NCBI GenBank assembly: GCA_963580455.1
Contig: OY756967.1
Location: forward strand, 7,648,501-7,712,500
Direction: 5' to 3'
DNA from: Euonymus europaeus
Taxonomy: Eukaryota; Streptophyta; Magnoliopsida; Celastrales; Celastraceae
Length of the DNA: 64,000 bases
Made by a program: the position numbers and the translations under genes. How positions within the stretch are numbered: position 1 is the first letter of the stretch; each line of letters opens with the position of its first letter. The notes below the pieces were generated by a model. That model was not told the origin of the DNA. It made no database searches and saw only the letters and a list, made by a program, of their open reading frames with translations. This document shows positions 9,113-20,583 of this stretch, piece by piece.

Positions 9113-12079
9113 CTATTTTAGGCCATAAAGGGCTTTGCGTAATTTACACACGTAATGAGGGTGTTGCTGATCCACAAAGCCTTTCGGTTGAGACATGTAC
9201 ACATCTTCTTGGAGAGTGCCGTTAAGAAATGCATTGTTGATGTCCAATTGTCTAACCTGCCAATGACATGACACTGCAAGGGCAAGAATTAATCGAATGG
9301 TGCAAGGTTTGACAACGGGACTAAATGTTTCAGTGTAGTCAACACCAGGAGTTTGATGAAATCCTTTTGCAACCAGCTGAGCTTTGCATCGTTGGAAACT
9401 GTCATCCGCATTAAGTTTGGTCTTGAAAACCCATTTATTTCCTACAATATTATAGGCAGGCGAAGAAGGCACCAAAGTCCAAGTCTTGGTTCGGTCAAGA
9501 GCTTGTATTTCTTCAAGCATAGCTTTTTGCCACTGTGAGGATTTGAGGGCCTCATGAACACTATGAGGTTCAACTGGAGTAGTGCAAGTTGTGGCCGAGT
9601 ACATATGATATTCCGAAGGCCAACTTTTGGGCTTAAGAACTCCGACCTTGGATCGAGTGGTCATGGAGTGGCCGGCTATGGGACCAAGCTCAGTGGACTC
9701 TGTACATGTAGGATCAATTGTATCCGGGCAAGAAGCAAGTGGCACATCAGTAGAAGCACTTGTAATAGGACGAGACTCAGTAGGAGGAGCAGGAGAGAGC
9801 TCGCCAGTGATACGAGAATCTGTGGAAGCATGCTGGGGTGTAACAATTGAGTCTTGATGTGGACAACGCATGCAAGAAGGAGATGCTCCATGAGAAAAAG
9901 AAGGTTGACCGGTTCCACTTATGGATGTCCCACCAGGAATTGATGAAGAAAGAGGATGAACCATATGAGTAGGTCGGCCATGACTAGTAGGCACAATTGA
10001 ATGGTGTGGGTCAGAGAAAGTGGAAGAAGACATAATTGAATTGGGTGGACTCGAGAGAGTGGAAGAAGACATGATTGAATTGGGTGGACCCGAGAAAGTG
10101 GAAGAAGACATAATTGAATTGGGTGGACCCGAGAGAGTGGAAGAAGACATGATTGAAGGATGAACCATATGAGTAGGTCGACCATGACTAGTAGACACAA
10201 TTGAATGGTGTGGGTCAGAGAGAGTGGAAGATGACATAATTGAATTTTGTGGACCAAAGAGAGTAGAAAATGGGAACTCAAATTCATTGAAAATTACATG
10301 ACGACTAAGATAGATACGACCAGTAGGACCTAAACATTTATAGCCTTTGTGAGAAGGACTATAGCAAAGAAAGGTACACTTAATTGAATGGTAGGCAAAT
10401 TTATTTTTTTGATAGGGACGAAGACAAGGAAAGCAGGCACACCCGAAAATTTTAAGATGAGAATAGTGAGGATCTTTATGAAACAATTTAGTAAATGGTG
10501 TGGACCCTTGAAGGACAGGAGTGGGTAAAATATTTATGAGATATGTGGCTGTAGTGAATGCATCCCACCAATAAGTCATGGGTAGATGAGCTTGAGCAAG
10601 AAGAGTGAGCCCAGTCTCAACAATATGGCGGTGTTTTCTTTCGGCTCGACAATTTTGAGTAGAGGTATATGGACAGGAGTGTTGAAAAACAATACCATGG
10701 GTCAAAATAAAAGATTCAAAGGCTTTATACTCACCACCCATGTCAAAACGAAGACATTTAATTTTTCGGTCAAATTGATTTTCAACAAGAGCTTTGAATT
10801 GAATAAAAGCTCGAATGGCCTCTAATTTAGCCTTTAATGAAAACACCCATGTAAATCGGCTAAAATCATCTATAAAGTGAATATAATAAAGATAACCAGC
10901 AATGGATTTAACTGGGGCTGGACCCCACAAATCAGTATGAATCAATTCAAGAGGAGCTGAAGCACATGAAGAAGAGAGTTGGAATGGAAGTAAATGTGAT
11001 TTTCCAAGACGACAAGCATCAGAAAATGGTAAGTCAGAAGATGCAACTTGGCCATTACAATTGTTTAAAATTTGTGACAGAACCTTACTCGAGGGATGGC
11101 CAAGACGCCTATGCCAAACCTCTTTGGAAGGAAGTAAATTACTAGACTTGACAGATGAAACATTTTGAACAGGACTAAATTCAGAAGTATTTAACAAGGC
11201 TGAAGTTGAAGATGAACAACAGGCCACTGAAACTGATGGAGAGAGGAATTTGGCTGGAACATTAAGTTGGTAGAGGCCGTCCTTAATTCTCCCGTGGAGC
11301 ATAACCGTTCCCGTTCGCATGTCCTTCACAAAACAACCAAGAGAAGAAAACTCAACACATACATCATTGTGTTTAGTCAATGGCGAAACACTAATTAAAT
11401 TTTTAGTAATGCGAGGAGCATGAAGAATATTTTTCAAGATTAAATTCCTGTGAGTAGCAGTGGGCAGCACAGTACTTCCAGTGTGAGCTATTGGCAATTT
11501 AGCACCATTACCAACTACAATGGATCTTTTACCAGAATGATCAGAGGATTTTTGAGTCAAATTGTTGGGATCATTGGTGATGTGGGCACTCGCTCTAGAA
11601 TCAGCATACCATGTCGAGTATGAAAATAGCTCTTGAGAAGCAGTGAAAGCAGTGGTCGGTTCAGTCACCTTATTGGAAGAAGATGGATAACCAACAAGGT
11701 CCCAACATGAGGATGCAATGTGACCAGCTTTTCCACATATTTGACACACAGGGCGACCATTCCCACGCCCACGTCTACCACCAAAATGACCACCACGACC
11801 GCGAAATGAAAAGTTGCCACTAGAGTTTGAGGTGCGATGGGAGCCTGGAGTGAACCCACGTGCACGTCCACGAGAATGAGACTGTGAACCAGCTCGATGA
11901 GAGGCAAAATTAGCAGCGTGCTGCTCAAGACTAAGAGTAGTAGGGTTACCATTAATTTGATCTAGGCGACGTTCAAAACTCAATAGAGTAGAGCGAAGTT
12001 CCATCCAATTGACCCCTTCCTTTTCACAGAGTTGACAGACAATAGGATTATAATCGAGCGAATCAAGACCGACCGGCAA
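9113..12079 (-). pseudogene. copia-1 gag C-terminus/protease/integrase/RT
   Basis: A 988-codon frame in copia order: gag C-terminal piece with CCHC knuckle ([14 protein letters not shown], residues about 111-124), protease, GAG-pre-integrase (HRRLGHPSS), integrase core (HTDLWGP, FDMGGEY, then the conserved Glu in AERKHRH) and the N-terminal half of RT ending at ALYGLK. The protease motif reads DSRAS where DSGAS/DTGAS is usual, so it is probably inactive. The integrase-RT linker contains 13-residue tandem repeats (DNA 10015-10150). The start is not real: a frameshift near 12070 separates this frame from gag. Confidence 0.9.
9954..10244 (-). repeat. Nested tandem repeats in the copia-1 integrase-RT linker
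   Basis: 39-bp units (13 codons, pattern SIMSSSTxSGPPN) repeat about three and a half times between 10015 and 10150. A larger unit, including the string ACCATATGAGTAGGTCG, occurs at 9954-10040 and again at 10158-10244. All copies stay in frame, so the array grew while the linker was translatable or by chance in multiples of three. Confidence 0.85.
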
Positions 12080-12684
12080 GAACTTGAGAAATCAGATCTG
12101 CAAGGTCAACAGGAGCACCGACAAGCGTAAGATTATCAGCAATCTGTTTCATGGTTTTTAGATACTCATTCATGGTGAGACCTCTTTTCTGCATATTGCG
12201 AAATTCTTTATTGTAAAGAATGATATTGGATCTAGATCGAGCACCAAACAAATCTGTCAGAGCATCCCAAAGATCAGCGGATGTCTCATGACCAACAACA
12301 TCAGAGCCTACTTGCACATCAAGTGAATTATAGAGCCAGCCCAACAAATTTTGGTCCTGAGTTATCCAAACATTATACTCTGGATTTTGCTGTTTGTGAA
12401 TCTCTCCAGAATTCGGTGCAGTGGAGGATATAAACTCAGGAGGACAGACGATTGTCCGGGTGAGAAAGCCGTTGAGTCTGTGACTACGAATAACCGGCAT
12501 CACCATACTTTTCCAGAGAAGATAATTGGTGTGCTTCAACTTGATAGCACTAAAGGATCCAAGTGGATTAGTAGAGTTACTCATGGGTAACAAAGTAGAG
12601 GAGGCGGCTGATGTGGAGTGGCTGAACACATGGGTTGAGACAGTGTTTTGGGTTGTAACGTTGGCTGGGGAAGAAGCTGCAATT
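12063..12684 (-). pseudogene. copia-1 gag N-terminal part (UBN2 type)
   Basis: Encodes the capsid-like gag of copia elements: LKHTNYLLWKSMVMPVI near the start, then the MNEYLKTMKQIADNLTLVG segment. The reading continues upstream of 12629 to the inversion junction near 12690 without a clear ATG, so the true start was probably lost at the junction. A 4-bp duplication (CGGT repeated near 12070) shifts the frame into the following polyprotein. Confidence 0.85.
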
Positions 12685-12689
12685 GCTGG

Positions 12690-13215
12690 GGTACTTGGTC
12701 TTCATCTCAAACCAAGTTGTGTACTTGGTCTTACTGGTTTCTCCGATGCCGGTTGGGCGTGTAATCCAGAACATCGACGATCTGTTGGAGGTTATTGCAT
12801 TTTCTTTGGTGCGAGTCTTGTTTCATGGTCTTCCAAGAAACAACATGTTGTCTCTCGGTCAAGTACTGAATCAGAGTATAGGGCTCTTGCGGATGTGTCT
12901 TGTGAACTTGCTTGGATTGAGTCTTTATTGCGTGAGCTTTCTTTTCCTCTTCCAAGTCCACCTATTACTTGGTGTGATAACTTGAGTGCTAATGCTCTAG
13001 CTCATAATCCAGTATACCATGCTCGCACTAAACATATTGAGATTGATGTCCATATTGTTCGAGATCGTGTCCTCAACAAACAACTTCAAGTGCGCTATGT
13101 TCCTACTCATGATCAGGTGGCTGATTGTTTTACCAAAGCCTTATCCCAGCCTCAGTTTGAGTTTCTTCGTGACAAACTTGGAGTGGTGTGCAGGACTTTA
13201 CCTTCTCTAGTTTGA
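12690..13215 (+). pseudogene. copia-1 RNase H domain, opposite polarity to the rest of pol
   Basis: Encodes a typical copia RNase H end: GLTGFSDAGWA, SSTESEYRALAD, TWCDNLSANALAHNP, HIEIDVHIVRD and the closing DCFTKALS. It has no stop until the natural end, just before the right LTR. Its first about 55 bp are repeated in opposite orientation at 8494-8550. The upstream part of this open frame (12526-12689) is a shadow of gag on the other strand. Confidence 0.9.
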
Positions 13216-13222
13216 CGACGGC

Positions 13223-13282
13223 TATTAAGGATATACAAAAGATAACCTTTACTCTTGCTATCTATTCTCCTGCTTTTTATCT
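13223..13282 (+). repeat. Right LTR of copia-1, shortened to 60 bp
   Basis: Starts TATTAAGGATATACA and goes directly to AAAGATAACC, skipping about 142 bp that the left LTR has between two ATATACA strings (about 8298 and 8441). This is the signature of a deletion between short direct repeats. It ends TTTTTATCT before the GGTTT duplication. Confidence 0.75.
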
Positions 13283-13287
13283 GGTTT

Positions 13288-14074
13288 GGCGGGATCTCTT
13301 ATGAGTTTCTTTGCCCTAGGTCATATTACTTTTGTTTCCCTAAGTCATTTCCTGGGTTTACCGTATCTTTTATGCCAATTTCATTGGATTGTGCTTTAAC
13401 TCCTTCATTTTGTTGTGTCTGCAGCAAGTGAATCGTGAATACTTCTTGCTGAATTATTCAAGGAAAGTCTAACAAGCTATCATCAACTATGCAGGCTCCA
13501 TTTATTTAATAGCAATTTTTCTATCCCTTATCTGGGTATCCTTTGGTACTGCAGAGTGCAGAAAAATTACTTAATTTTTTTTTTGTTCTCTCCGTCATCT
13601 TTGATCCTTGTATAGTCTGAAATTTTCAATTGCAGGTTACATTTATGCAATTCTTGTGCTCTTTTTGTGTATGCGTGGAATAATTTGGCTGCGAATTTTG
13701 GTGGAATGGTTTTCCTTATCTTTCAGGGAAGGTATTTAATTGGTATCCAGATAGTTTAATGAAATATACAAAATTCTATGGGTTTGAGATCATTGCTAGT
13801 GGAGCTCCTCATTAGCAACCGATAGTTATTTATTGATGTTTGGAGGATCTCACTTTTGTTGAGAGTTACTTTATTGGTCTTATCATTGGTGGTTCTCTGA
13901 TTGGTCATGCGATGTGTGGAATAATTATTGACTTATTTTGAAGGTATTTTTTATGAGTGGGTTCCGGTAATATGATTGCATGTCTAGTGCTACGGGTAGT
14001 CTGGGCATTTTATTAGCAACGATTGACATGATTTTTGGAACTTTTGATAGTTTGGACATTTATTTCTAGTAGTG
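13288..14074 (+). other. No recognisable gene; right flank of copia-1
   Basis: T-rich, intron-like sequence continuing the DNA found before 8285. An acceptor-like TGTCTGCAG precedes CAAGTGAATCG near 13427 but no extended frame follows. Confidence 0.3.
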
Positions 14075-15012
14075 CTATGAAACAATTTGGATTTTATGTT
14101 GATCTTGGGATAATTTTTCATATGTTGGAGATGTGCGGTTCCAAATCATTAGGAATTTTTTATTGTCTACTATGAGCAGATGTTTTGATGACCAGTGTTG
14201 ATGGACAATTTTATTTTGACATACAGTTACCTTTTGTATGTCAGAAATCATAGTCAACTCTCCCCCTTCACCAAGGTCCAAATCCCTCTTTATGGCCCTT
14301 AAGAACCAACTCCAAGTGTCCTTGTTTTCAACTTTAACTACGTCCCAAGCTACAGGGAAAATTTGATTGTTCCCATCTCTTCCAATAGCACACAATAATT
14401 GGCCCTTGCAAATGCCCTTGACAAAGCACCCATCCAATCCAAGTATATTTCTACAATCTTCCTTCCAACCCTTATTTAATGCACTAAAAAAAATATAGAA
14501 CCTCTGGAATACATCTGACCCCTCTTGTGTATTTAAAATACATGTTGTCCCAGGGTTCGTTCTACAAAGCTCATACACATAATCCCAAAGTTGAGCATAT
14601 TTAGCTTTATGATCTCCAACAATCTTCTCCATCACCTTCTTCTTTGCCCTACTACAAGTGGTAACCCAATTTCACATTTCAACTGTGATCGAGCCAAGCC
14701 CTTTAATGCTAACAAGGAAATGCTAGGATTGAATTTAATTGTTGCCTCCATTTTCCTAGCAAGATAGCTACACCCAAGAAATCTCAACCTATTAGTTCTA
14801 CCACATGATCTTGAATCCTTGTAGGTCTTCAACTTGAATGTTTTATCCTTACCATTCTTAGAAGCAAACATTGTGAACTTACAACCATTAGCACACCCCA
14901 CTCATGTTCTTTTTGGTTCATTTTTCAAAAACTTAAGATTGTAACCCTTAGTATGGCATAATCCTTTACTGCTTCCTTAAATTGGGTGTTGTTTTCAAAT
15001 ATCATTCGTAAA
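14075..15012 (-). pseudogene. MULE (MuDR-type) transposase fragment
   Basis: Two adjacent minus-strand frames form one broken transposase. The first (about 15012-14632) holds the MuDR N-terminal domain (FKEAVKDYAIL, then VGCANGCKF with CGRTNRLRFLG). The second (14635-14075) holds LWDYVYELCRTNPGT and the catalytic-domain start GLDGCFVKG, CAIGRDGNNQIFPVAW and DTWSWFL. The join at about 14632-14640 needs a frame change. Sequence beyond ISDIQK departs from the family, so the C-terminal part (rest of the DDE domain, SWIM zinc finger) is missing. No terminal inverted repeats were identified. Confidence 0.88.
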
Positions 15013-15730
15013 GCAAAAAACAGGGATAGGCGATGTAGGATCCAATCCATCAGGCCTGCACAATCATGGAGTAAACAAACTCAAAAACAAAATTTTTGAG
15101 AGGATGATTGTTAAAGAAGGGCAAAATCAGTTCTTTCCTATTTCATCACTCACAATTTCACGTGCGTTTTCCGTCATCAGTCATCACTGATGACTCATCA
15201 CCTCCTCATTTATCAATAAACCCTTGCCAACTACCCCACTTGTCACGTGCATCATCTCCATATAAAGAAAATATAAAATACGATTTAATTACCAAAAAAT
15301 TAGCATATTTTCATTTTTTTACCAGGTCACCAGACCTGATAGACTCCGAATTCGAGACTTTAACATCGGGCGATTTTATCGGGTTTGTCTTACGTAAAAA
15401 GTGACAGAGTCGGATCAAACTTGATCCGATAACCCGAAACTCAGGTTTGTTTTACGCTTTACAATTTATACGATATTAAAATTTATGCTCTACCAAACGG
15501 CCGCATAATTAGTTATTTTTGGTATTGATTGATGGATGCAATTGGTGGACACTAACGGTGACCGACTTTACCATCATTTTACAAGCCCATTTAATAAGAA
15601 CAATATTAGTCGGCCCATGTTGTTTTGGGCTTGAGTCCAGAAACCTAAAGCAAAAAGAAGGATCAAGCATCCAAATTCGTCCGCAACTTGCCGACCTGTT
15701 CTTCTCTTCACTAGTTCTTCTACATAGACC
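15013..15730. other. Intergenic sequence; possible far 5' remnant of the VPS16 pseudogene
   Basis: No intact frame. Near 15650-15690 short strings resembling the VPS16 beta-propeller (NSS then QLAD in different frames) may be an eroded continuation of the 15731 exon. Otherwise AT-rich, with a small CATCAGTCATCACTGATG hairpin near 15175. Confidence 0.3.
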
Positions 15731-16049
15731 GTATGGAAGCACCGAGGAGGATGCCTGATCGGCAGGTCATGGACCGACGACCAGACACTCATCTGCATCG
15801 TGTAGAACGGCAACATTTTCCGTTACAACATTCATGCGGAGGTCATCGAGCCGCATTTCTCTATAGGTAAGGAGTGTTTCGAGGAGAATGTGGTGGAATG
15901 CGTGTTTTAGGGTGACGGAGTCGTGTGCATAACCGAGGCCTGGAAGGTCTTCTACGTGCCTGATTTCAAGAACCCTAGGCCCAGTAGGTTGGCGGATATT
16001 CCAGGAATGGGTGCGGAGGAGGAAGGGCGATGCATTGCGTGGCAATGTA
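15731..16049 (+). pseudogene. VPS16: VPS16 pseudogene, 5' propeller exon fragment
   Basis: One frame reads VWKHRGGCLIG, SWTDDQTLICIV, IHAEVIEPHFSIGKECFEEN, VVECVF and VPDFKNPRPSRLAD, which I recognise as the N-terminal propeller of plant VPS16. TAG stops at 15803-15805 and 15908-15910 interrupt it where Gln and Trp are expected. Both are single-base changes from sense codons. The segment is more GC-rich than its surroundings, as usual for this exon. Confidence 0.88.
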
Positions 16050-16205
16050 ACTTTGTTGTTCTATAGGCTGGTGTAACTTTGTTGTTCTATTGTGAAGTTG
16101 TTATAGTATGACCTATATACGGTGGTTCTTCTTTTTTCTATATAGGAACCGAAAGTCATAAATATTTTGTGTGAAATTTTATTCCTTCTGATCTACTCTC
16201 TGTAG

Positions 16206-16584
16206 GAGGTGGTGATAATACATTGGGCTTGTTCAAAGATAACAACCTCACTAGCAATTCCTGATGCCACTCTTCTTGGAATTTTACTCGACAAGGTTCA
16301 CCATTCTCTCCTAGTTGTTTAGTTTAGCCTCAAAGTTTTGAACCTTCTACGATGTGGTCATTTTGTTTCATGCTAAGGCTGTGCTTTGAGTTTCAGTTGA
16401 AATTATGCAAAGATATTTCTTATGCAGGAATTGCTGCTCATGCAGACAAGAGTGGTCGCCGAAGATTAGCTGCAATGCTTGTTGATCATGAACCACGCTC
16501 CTCCAAACAGAAGCCACCGTTGGAGTTCTTTGGAATGATTCAGGCCAGACCAGTGGCACGTGATTTGTTTATAACCTATGCACG
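16206..16584 (+). pseudogene. VPS16: VPS16 pseudogene, exons 16206-16295 and 16397-16584
   Basis: The first exon (30 codons) reads EVVIIHWACSKITTSLAIPD and ends LLDK before GT. The second begins LKLCKDISYAGIAAHADKSG and ends in YAR with the Arg codon split by the intron. Within the second, SSKQ is followed directly by KPPLEFFG near 16510. As I remember plant VPS16, about 36 residues normally lie between these strings, so this looks like an in-frame deletion at a CAG/AAG joint. Splice sites look normal. Confidence 0.88.
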
Positions 16585-16967
16585 GTATGCCAATTATTTC
16601 TTTATCATAGGCTTTTGATCTCCTCTCTTATTAGGACTTCAATATGCAAATACATATCTGAAACATAATGAATCGAACACTTTCTGAGATTTAAGGCTTC
16701 TTATTGCACGTGGACAGCATAAGATAAGGAACTGGGTTCAGCTGCGCAAAAAGTAAGATTATGTGCTCTAGAGAAGTAAATTATGCGCTGCAAAGTGGGA
16801 TTTGAGGAGTGGATTTTAAAGGAGAGAACTTTGGAGGAGATGTAATCCTAAGAAGAATGAACAGGAAAAACTAATCGATATTATCAATTTCATAGCTTTT
16901 GACATCAATGGTCCAATTTCTTTGTTTATTGTTTGTGCATTACTGTATCGTCTCACTTCTTTTTCAG

Positions 16968-17541
16968 ATGTTACAAGCATGAATTCCTGAAGGATTTCTT
17001 CCTATCAACTGGACAAATTCAAGTATGTGTAAATTGCTGGCACTGTTTTATATACATACATATATAAAGTTTTTATTGGTTCATCGCATGTATTCATATA
17101 CTCTTTATAACTGTAGTGCACCCTATGCACATGTGGTTGGGCATATTTTGTGCTTTAGTTTATTGTTCAATATGGGGCAACTTCTAGTATTTAATCCAAT
17201 GAAGCCCTTGGAAATTATTTTTGGTTGTTAGAGACTAGATAGACATGCACAACACGCCTAAAGCTTATTCAATAGTTCATTTAATAGCTGATATGTGTCC
17301 TTTAATATTTGTTTATGTGGCCCATATGTGTTTATGTGCGAAGTTGACACGGTTTCTAGGAAGTTGCTTTTCTTCTATGGAGAGAATCATGGGAAATGGG
17401 AAAAAATCCAATGGCAATCAAAGGAACTCCACTTCATGGCCCACGCATAAAACTTATAGAGAAGGCCCAAAGTTTATTTCCAGAAACCAAGGAACATACT
17501 TTTGAATCAAAGGCCGCTGAAGAACATGCAAAGTTGTTGAG
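16968..17541 (+). pseudogene. VPS16: VPS16 pseudogene, exons 16968-17022 and 17360-17541
   Basis: The first reads CYKHEFLKDFFLSTGQIQ between CAG and GTATGT. The second starts EVAFLLWRESWEMGKNPMA after TTTCTAG and ends AEEHAKLLR with the Arg codon split before GTACGTG. Both are open in the expected phase. The following intron (17542-24579) holds copia-2. Confidence 0.9.
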
Positions 17542-17599
17542 GTACGTGATAGCGAATTTACCTTGGTCCTTCAAACCATTTAAGTATTTAACTAAACTA

Positions 17600-18228
17600 T
17601 GTTGGAAATGAAAGGTTAAAACTATGGTGGTCAACCATAGTTTGACCAAGATTTAATAACTAACGGATGAGAGTTATTAAATTATAATTGTAAGGCCTTA
17701 ATCTTCAATATGAAGAGAATAGATTGGAGTTTAATTTGGTTCAAAACCTATTTAAGGTTGAATGGAAATTGACTCCAAAATTGGCAAGAAAATCATGAAA
17801 CATGTCAAAAATCCCACATTGGAAAAATACCAATTGTGGTTGGTAGGCTTTCCTATATAAGGAGAGTTTTGGCATTAAGTCATGTACACCAAATTCTTAT
17901 TCTCCCTTCCATATAGAAATTGGGCTTAAACAAGCCATAATTTCTATAAGTATAATTTTTGAGAGTGCTGTTCATAGTGGTTCGTACAGTCCACTTGTGT
18001 AGCAGTGCCGCTTACCAGTGGTTTGGGGCGTTGTATCTTGGGAAGGGATTGTCCGGAAAGCTAAGGCACCAGTTGGCGGGGACAAATTCTCTTTAAGGAG
18101 ATTCGCTTACGCGTACCTCGCTCCCTACAGTTGTTTGTCGACGTTTCGGTAAATAATTATTTAATTGTAATTTTAATTGTGTTTTATAATTGCTACAATT
18201 GTCTATTATGCATGCTAAAAGTCCAACA
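17600..18228 (+). repeat. Left LTR of copia-2 (629 bp)
   Basis: TGTTGGAAATG...AAAGTCCAACA. A promoter-like CTATATAAGG lies at 17853-17862, with transcribed R/U5 presumably downstream. Confidence 0.97.
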
Positions 18229-18633
18229 GTCTTAAAGAGAATTTTTTGTTTATGTTTCTTAGTTTTGCATAATATGATATAGTATCTGTAGTTGCAATTA
18301 TACTAGTATAAATAATTATTTAATTGTTTGAGTAATTATTTATTATATTGGTGCATGATTTAATTATTGTGATAATTGTGCATATATTAAAATTGCAAGT
18401 TTAATAATTTTGTGAATAGTATTTATATGTGATGTCTAGAAAGTTCTCACTGAGGAAAGAGGTTATCTAATTGCGCGCCGTTTAACGGAAGGCCCCCTCT
18501 CACTTAAAGAACCACCTGGTCACTATAAATACGAAGTCACAAATTTTATTAAATATATTTGTGCATTATTGTTATTTTGTTGAATATATTATAATTTGAT
18601 TACTCACTCCGATATTTGATATTGTAGTGAAAG

Positions 18634-20583
18634 ATGGAACAAATTCAACAAGCCTACAATGAGTTACCCACCGTCCCTAGTGGAGGTGATGATGGTGCCC
18701 CTAGTGTTGTGAACCTAGGTGGCGTGGCTACTCCTAATGGAGGTGTGCCTATGAACACTCCTGTTGGAGGCGGGCCAGTTGCTACTGCAACCGTTGGAAT
18801 CGGGAACCATGTTCCCATGACAAACAGGGTGATTCCTGTAATTCCCGCTGAAAAGCCGGAAAAGTTTAAAGGCATTGATTTTAAAAGGTGGCAACAGAAG
18901 ATGCACTTCTATTTGACCGCCTTGAATCATGCTCGATTCCTAACGGAAAATTGCCCTATTCTTCGAGAGGGCGAGTCGGATCCAACGACTGTGGCAGCAA
19001 TGCATGCCTGGAGAGATGGAGAATACATATGCAGGAATCTTGTCCTTGGTGGACTGGCTGATGACCTGTATAATGTGTATTGTGGCATACCTTCAGCAAA
19101 GGAGCTATGGAGCTCTCTGGAGAAGAAATACAAAACTGAGGATGCCGGTACCAAAAAATTTGTGGTGGCCAAATTTCTGGATTTCAAGATGGTGGACGGC
19201 AAGTCTGTTGTCACCCAGGCTGAAGACTATCAGCTGATCATGCATGATGTACTGGCAGAAGGAATGACTCTAAGTGAATCTTTCCAAGTTGCAGCTCTCA
19301 TCGAGAAGTTGCCCCCTGGTTGGCTGGACTTCAAGAATTATCTGAAGCACAAGCGAAAGGAAATCAAGATGGAGGACATAATAGTCCGTCTCCGAATTGA
19401 GGAAGACAATCGGAAGAAGATGGCGCCTCTAGAGGCACCAAAGGCTAATATGGTGGAAACTTCCAAACCCAGGAATAATGGGAAAAGGAAAAGGGAGCAC
19501 CAAGCCAAGCAGAAGGAACAAACAAATAAGTTCCAGGGCGCCTGCTTTGTCTGTGACAAACTTGGACATCGTGCCAAGGATTGCAGAAAACGTCCCAACA
19601 AGGCTAAAGACAAGGGAAAAGCCACCAAGCAAGCTCACCTAGTTGAGCAAAGCAATGAAGAAGAAATGTTAGCTGCAGTGGTCACCCAGGTGAACATGGT
19701 GACAAACACCAAAGACTGGTGGCTGGACACAGGTGCAACCAAGCACATCTGCACCGACAAAGATCTTTTCTCAACCTATGAGAAAAAGAATGATGGAGAA
19801 AAGATCTACATGGCGAATGCTGCTTCAGCCGCTATAGAAGGGACTGGACAGGTGATCCTGAAGTTCACCTCTGGAAAGAAGCTTGCTTTACTGAATGTGC
19901 TTCATGTCCCAGAGATTAAAAAGAATCTCATCTCCGTGACAGTTCTGATCGAGAAAGGATTCAGGGTGGTGCTTGAGTCTGGTCGGGCTGTATTGACTAA
20001 AGATGGGATGTTTGTGGGAAAAGGGTATCTATGTGATGGGCTTTTCAAAGCCAACATTGCTGTAATAGATAATAACAGCAAATTTATGTACCCAAAAACT
20101 GTGATGAATAAAGAGAAATCTTCAGTTTACGTTGTTGTGTCTCCTTTTCTATGGCATGGTAGATTGGGACATGTAAACTATGGTACAATGAAAAAATTGG
20201 CAAACTTAGGTTTAATTCCCAAATTCAATTTGGATGTCAATCACAAATGTGAAACTTGTGTTGAAGCAAAGTTTGTTAAGAAACCCTTTCAAAATATTGA
20301 AAGAAGTACTGAACCTCTAGCATTAATCCATACGGATTTATGTGATTTGAAGTTTATTCAAAGTAGAGGTGGAAAGAAATATTTTATTACTTTCATTGAT
20401 GATAGCACCCGTTATTGCTATGTTTATTTATTAACTAGCAAAAACGAAGCTATGGAAACGTTTGTAAAGTACAAGAATGAGGTTGAGACTCAACTTGGTA
20501 CTAAAATCAAAGCATTAAGGTCTGATAGAGGAGGGAATATGATTCTGCTCTCTTTGATAAGTTGTGCACTGAGTTTGGAATAA
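18634..20583 (+). CDS. copia-2 gag, protease and N-terminal integrase
   Basis: The 649-codon frame starts with [13 protein letters not shown], has the gag capsid region ([19 protein letters not shown]), a CCHC knuckle ([14 protein letters not shown], about residues 305-318), the protease motif [12 protein letters not shown]-pre-integrase (WHGRLGHVN) and the integrase core with the first two catalytic Asp residues (LIHTDL; RSDRGG). Just after RSDRGG, near 20531-20537, one base appears to be missing and the frame ends at an unrelated stop. The ATG at 18634 is the first in frame after the leader and fits gag length. Confidence 0.9.
   Translation: MEQIQQAYNELPTVPSGGDDGAPSVVNLGGVATPNGGVPMNTPVGGGPVATATVGIGNHVPMTNRVIPVIPAEKPEKFKGIDFKRWQQKMHFYLTALNHARFLTENCPILREGESDPTTVAAMHAWRDGEYICRNLVLGGLADDLYNVYCGIPSAKELWSSLEKKYKTEDAGTKKFVVAKFLDFKMVDGKSVVTQAEDYQLIMHDVLAEGMTLSESFQVAALIEKLPPGWLDFKNYLKHKRKEIKMEDIIVRLRIEEDNRKKMAPLEAPKANMVETSKPRNNGKRKREHQAKQKEQTNKFQGACFVCDKLGHRAKDCRKRPNKAKDKGKATKQAHLVEQSNEEEMLAAVVTQVNMVTNTKDWWLDTGATKHICTDKDLFSTYEKKNDGEKIYMANAASAAIEGTGQVILKFTSGKKLALLNVLHVPEIKKNLISVTVLIEKGFRVVLESGRAVLTKDGMFVGKGYLCDGLFKANIAVIDNNSKFMYPKTVMNKEKSSVYVVVSPFLWHGRLGHVNYGTMKKLANLGLIPKFNLDVNHKCETCVEAKFVKKPFQNIERSTEPLALIHTDLCDLKFIQSRGGKKYFITFIDDSTRYCYVYLLTSKNEAMETFVKYKNEVETQLGTKIKALRSDRGGNMILLSLISCALSLE

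Larger units (their letters stand above)
8290..13282. mobile_element. Ty1/copia element (copia-1) with inverted interior
   Basis: Two LTRs in plus orientation (8290-8491 and 13223-13282) are flanked by a perfect GGTTT target duplication (8285-8289 and 13283-13287). A tRNA-Met-type primer site follows the left LTR. The RNase H segment near the right LTR is on the plus strand, as expected. Everything from gag to the start of RNase H (about 8494-12690) lies on the minus strand. The end of the inverted block repeats about 55 bp of RNase H coding sequence also present at 12692-12750. The element is dead: inverted, frameshifted and with stops. It entered as one unit, and inversion followed insertion or arose during reverse transcription. 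Confidence 0.93.

Noticed and set aside
9554..10287. Several open frames opposite or out of frame with copia-1 pol
   Set aside because: Low-complexity shadows caused by the tandem repeats in the linker.
12526..12689. N-terminal extension of the plus-strand RNase H frame
   Set aside because: It is antisense to the gag gene; the real RNase H sequence begins near 12690 at the inversion junction.
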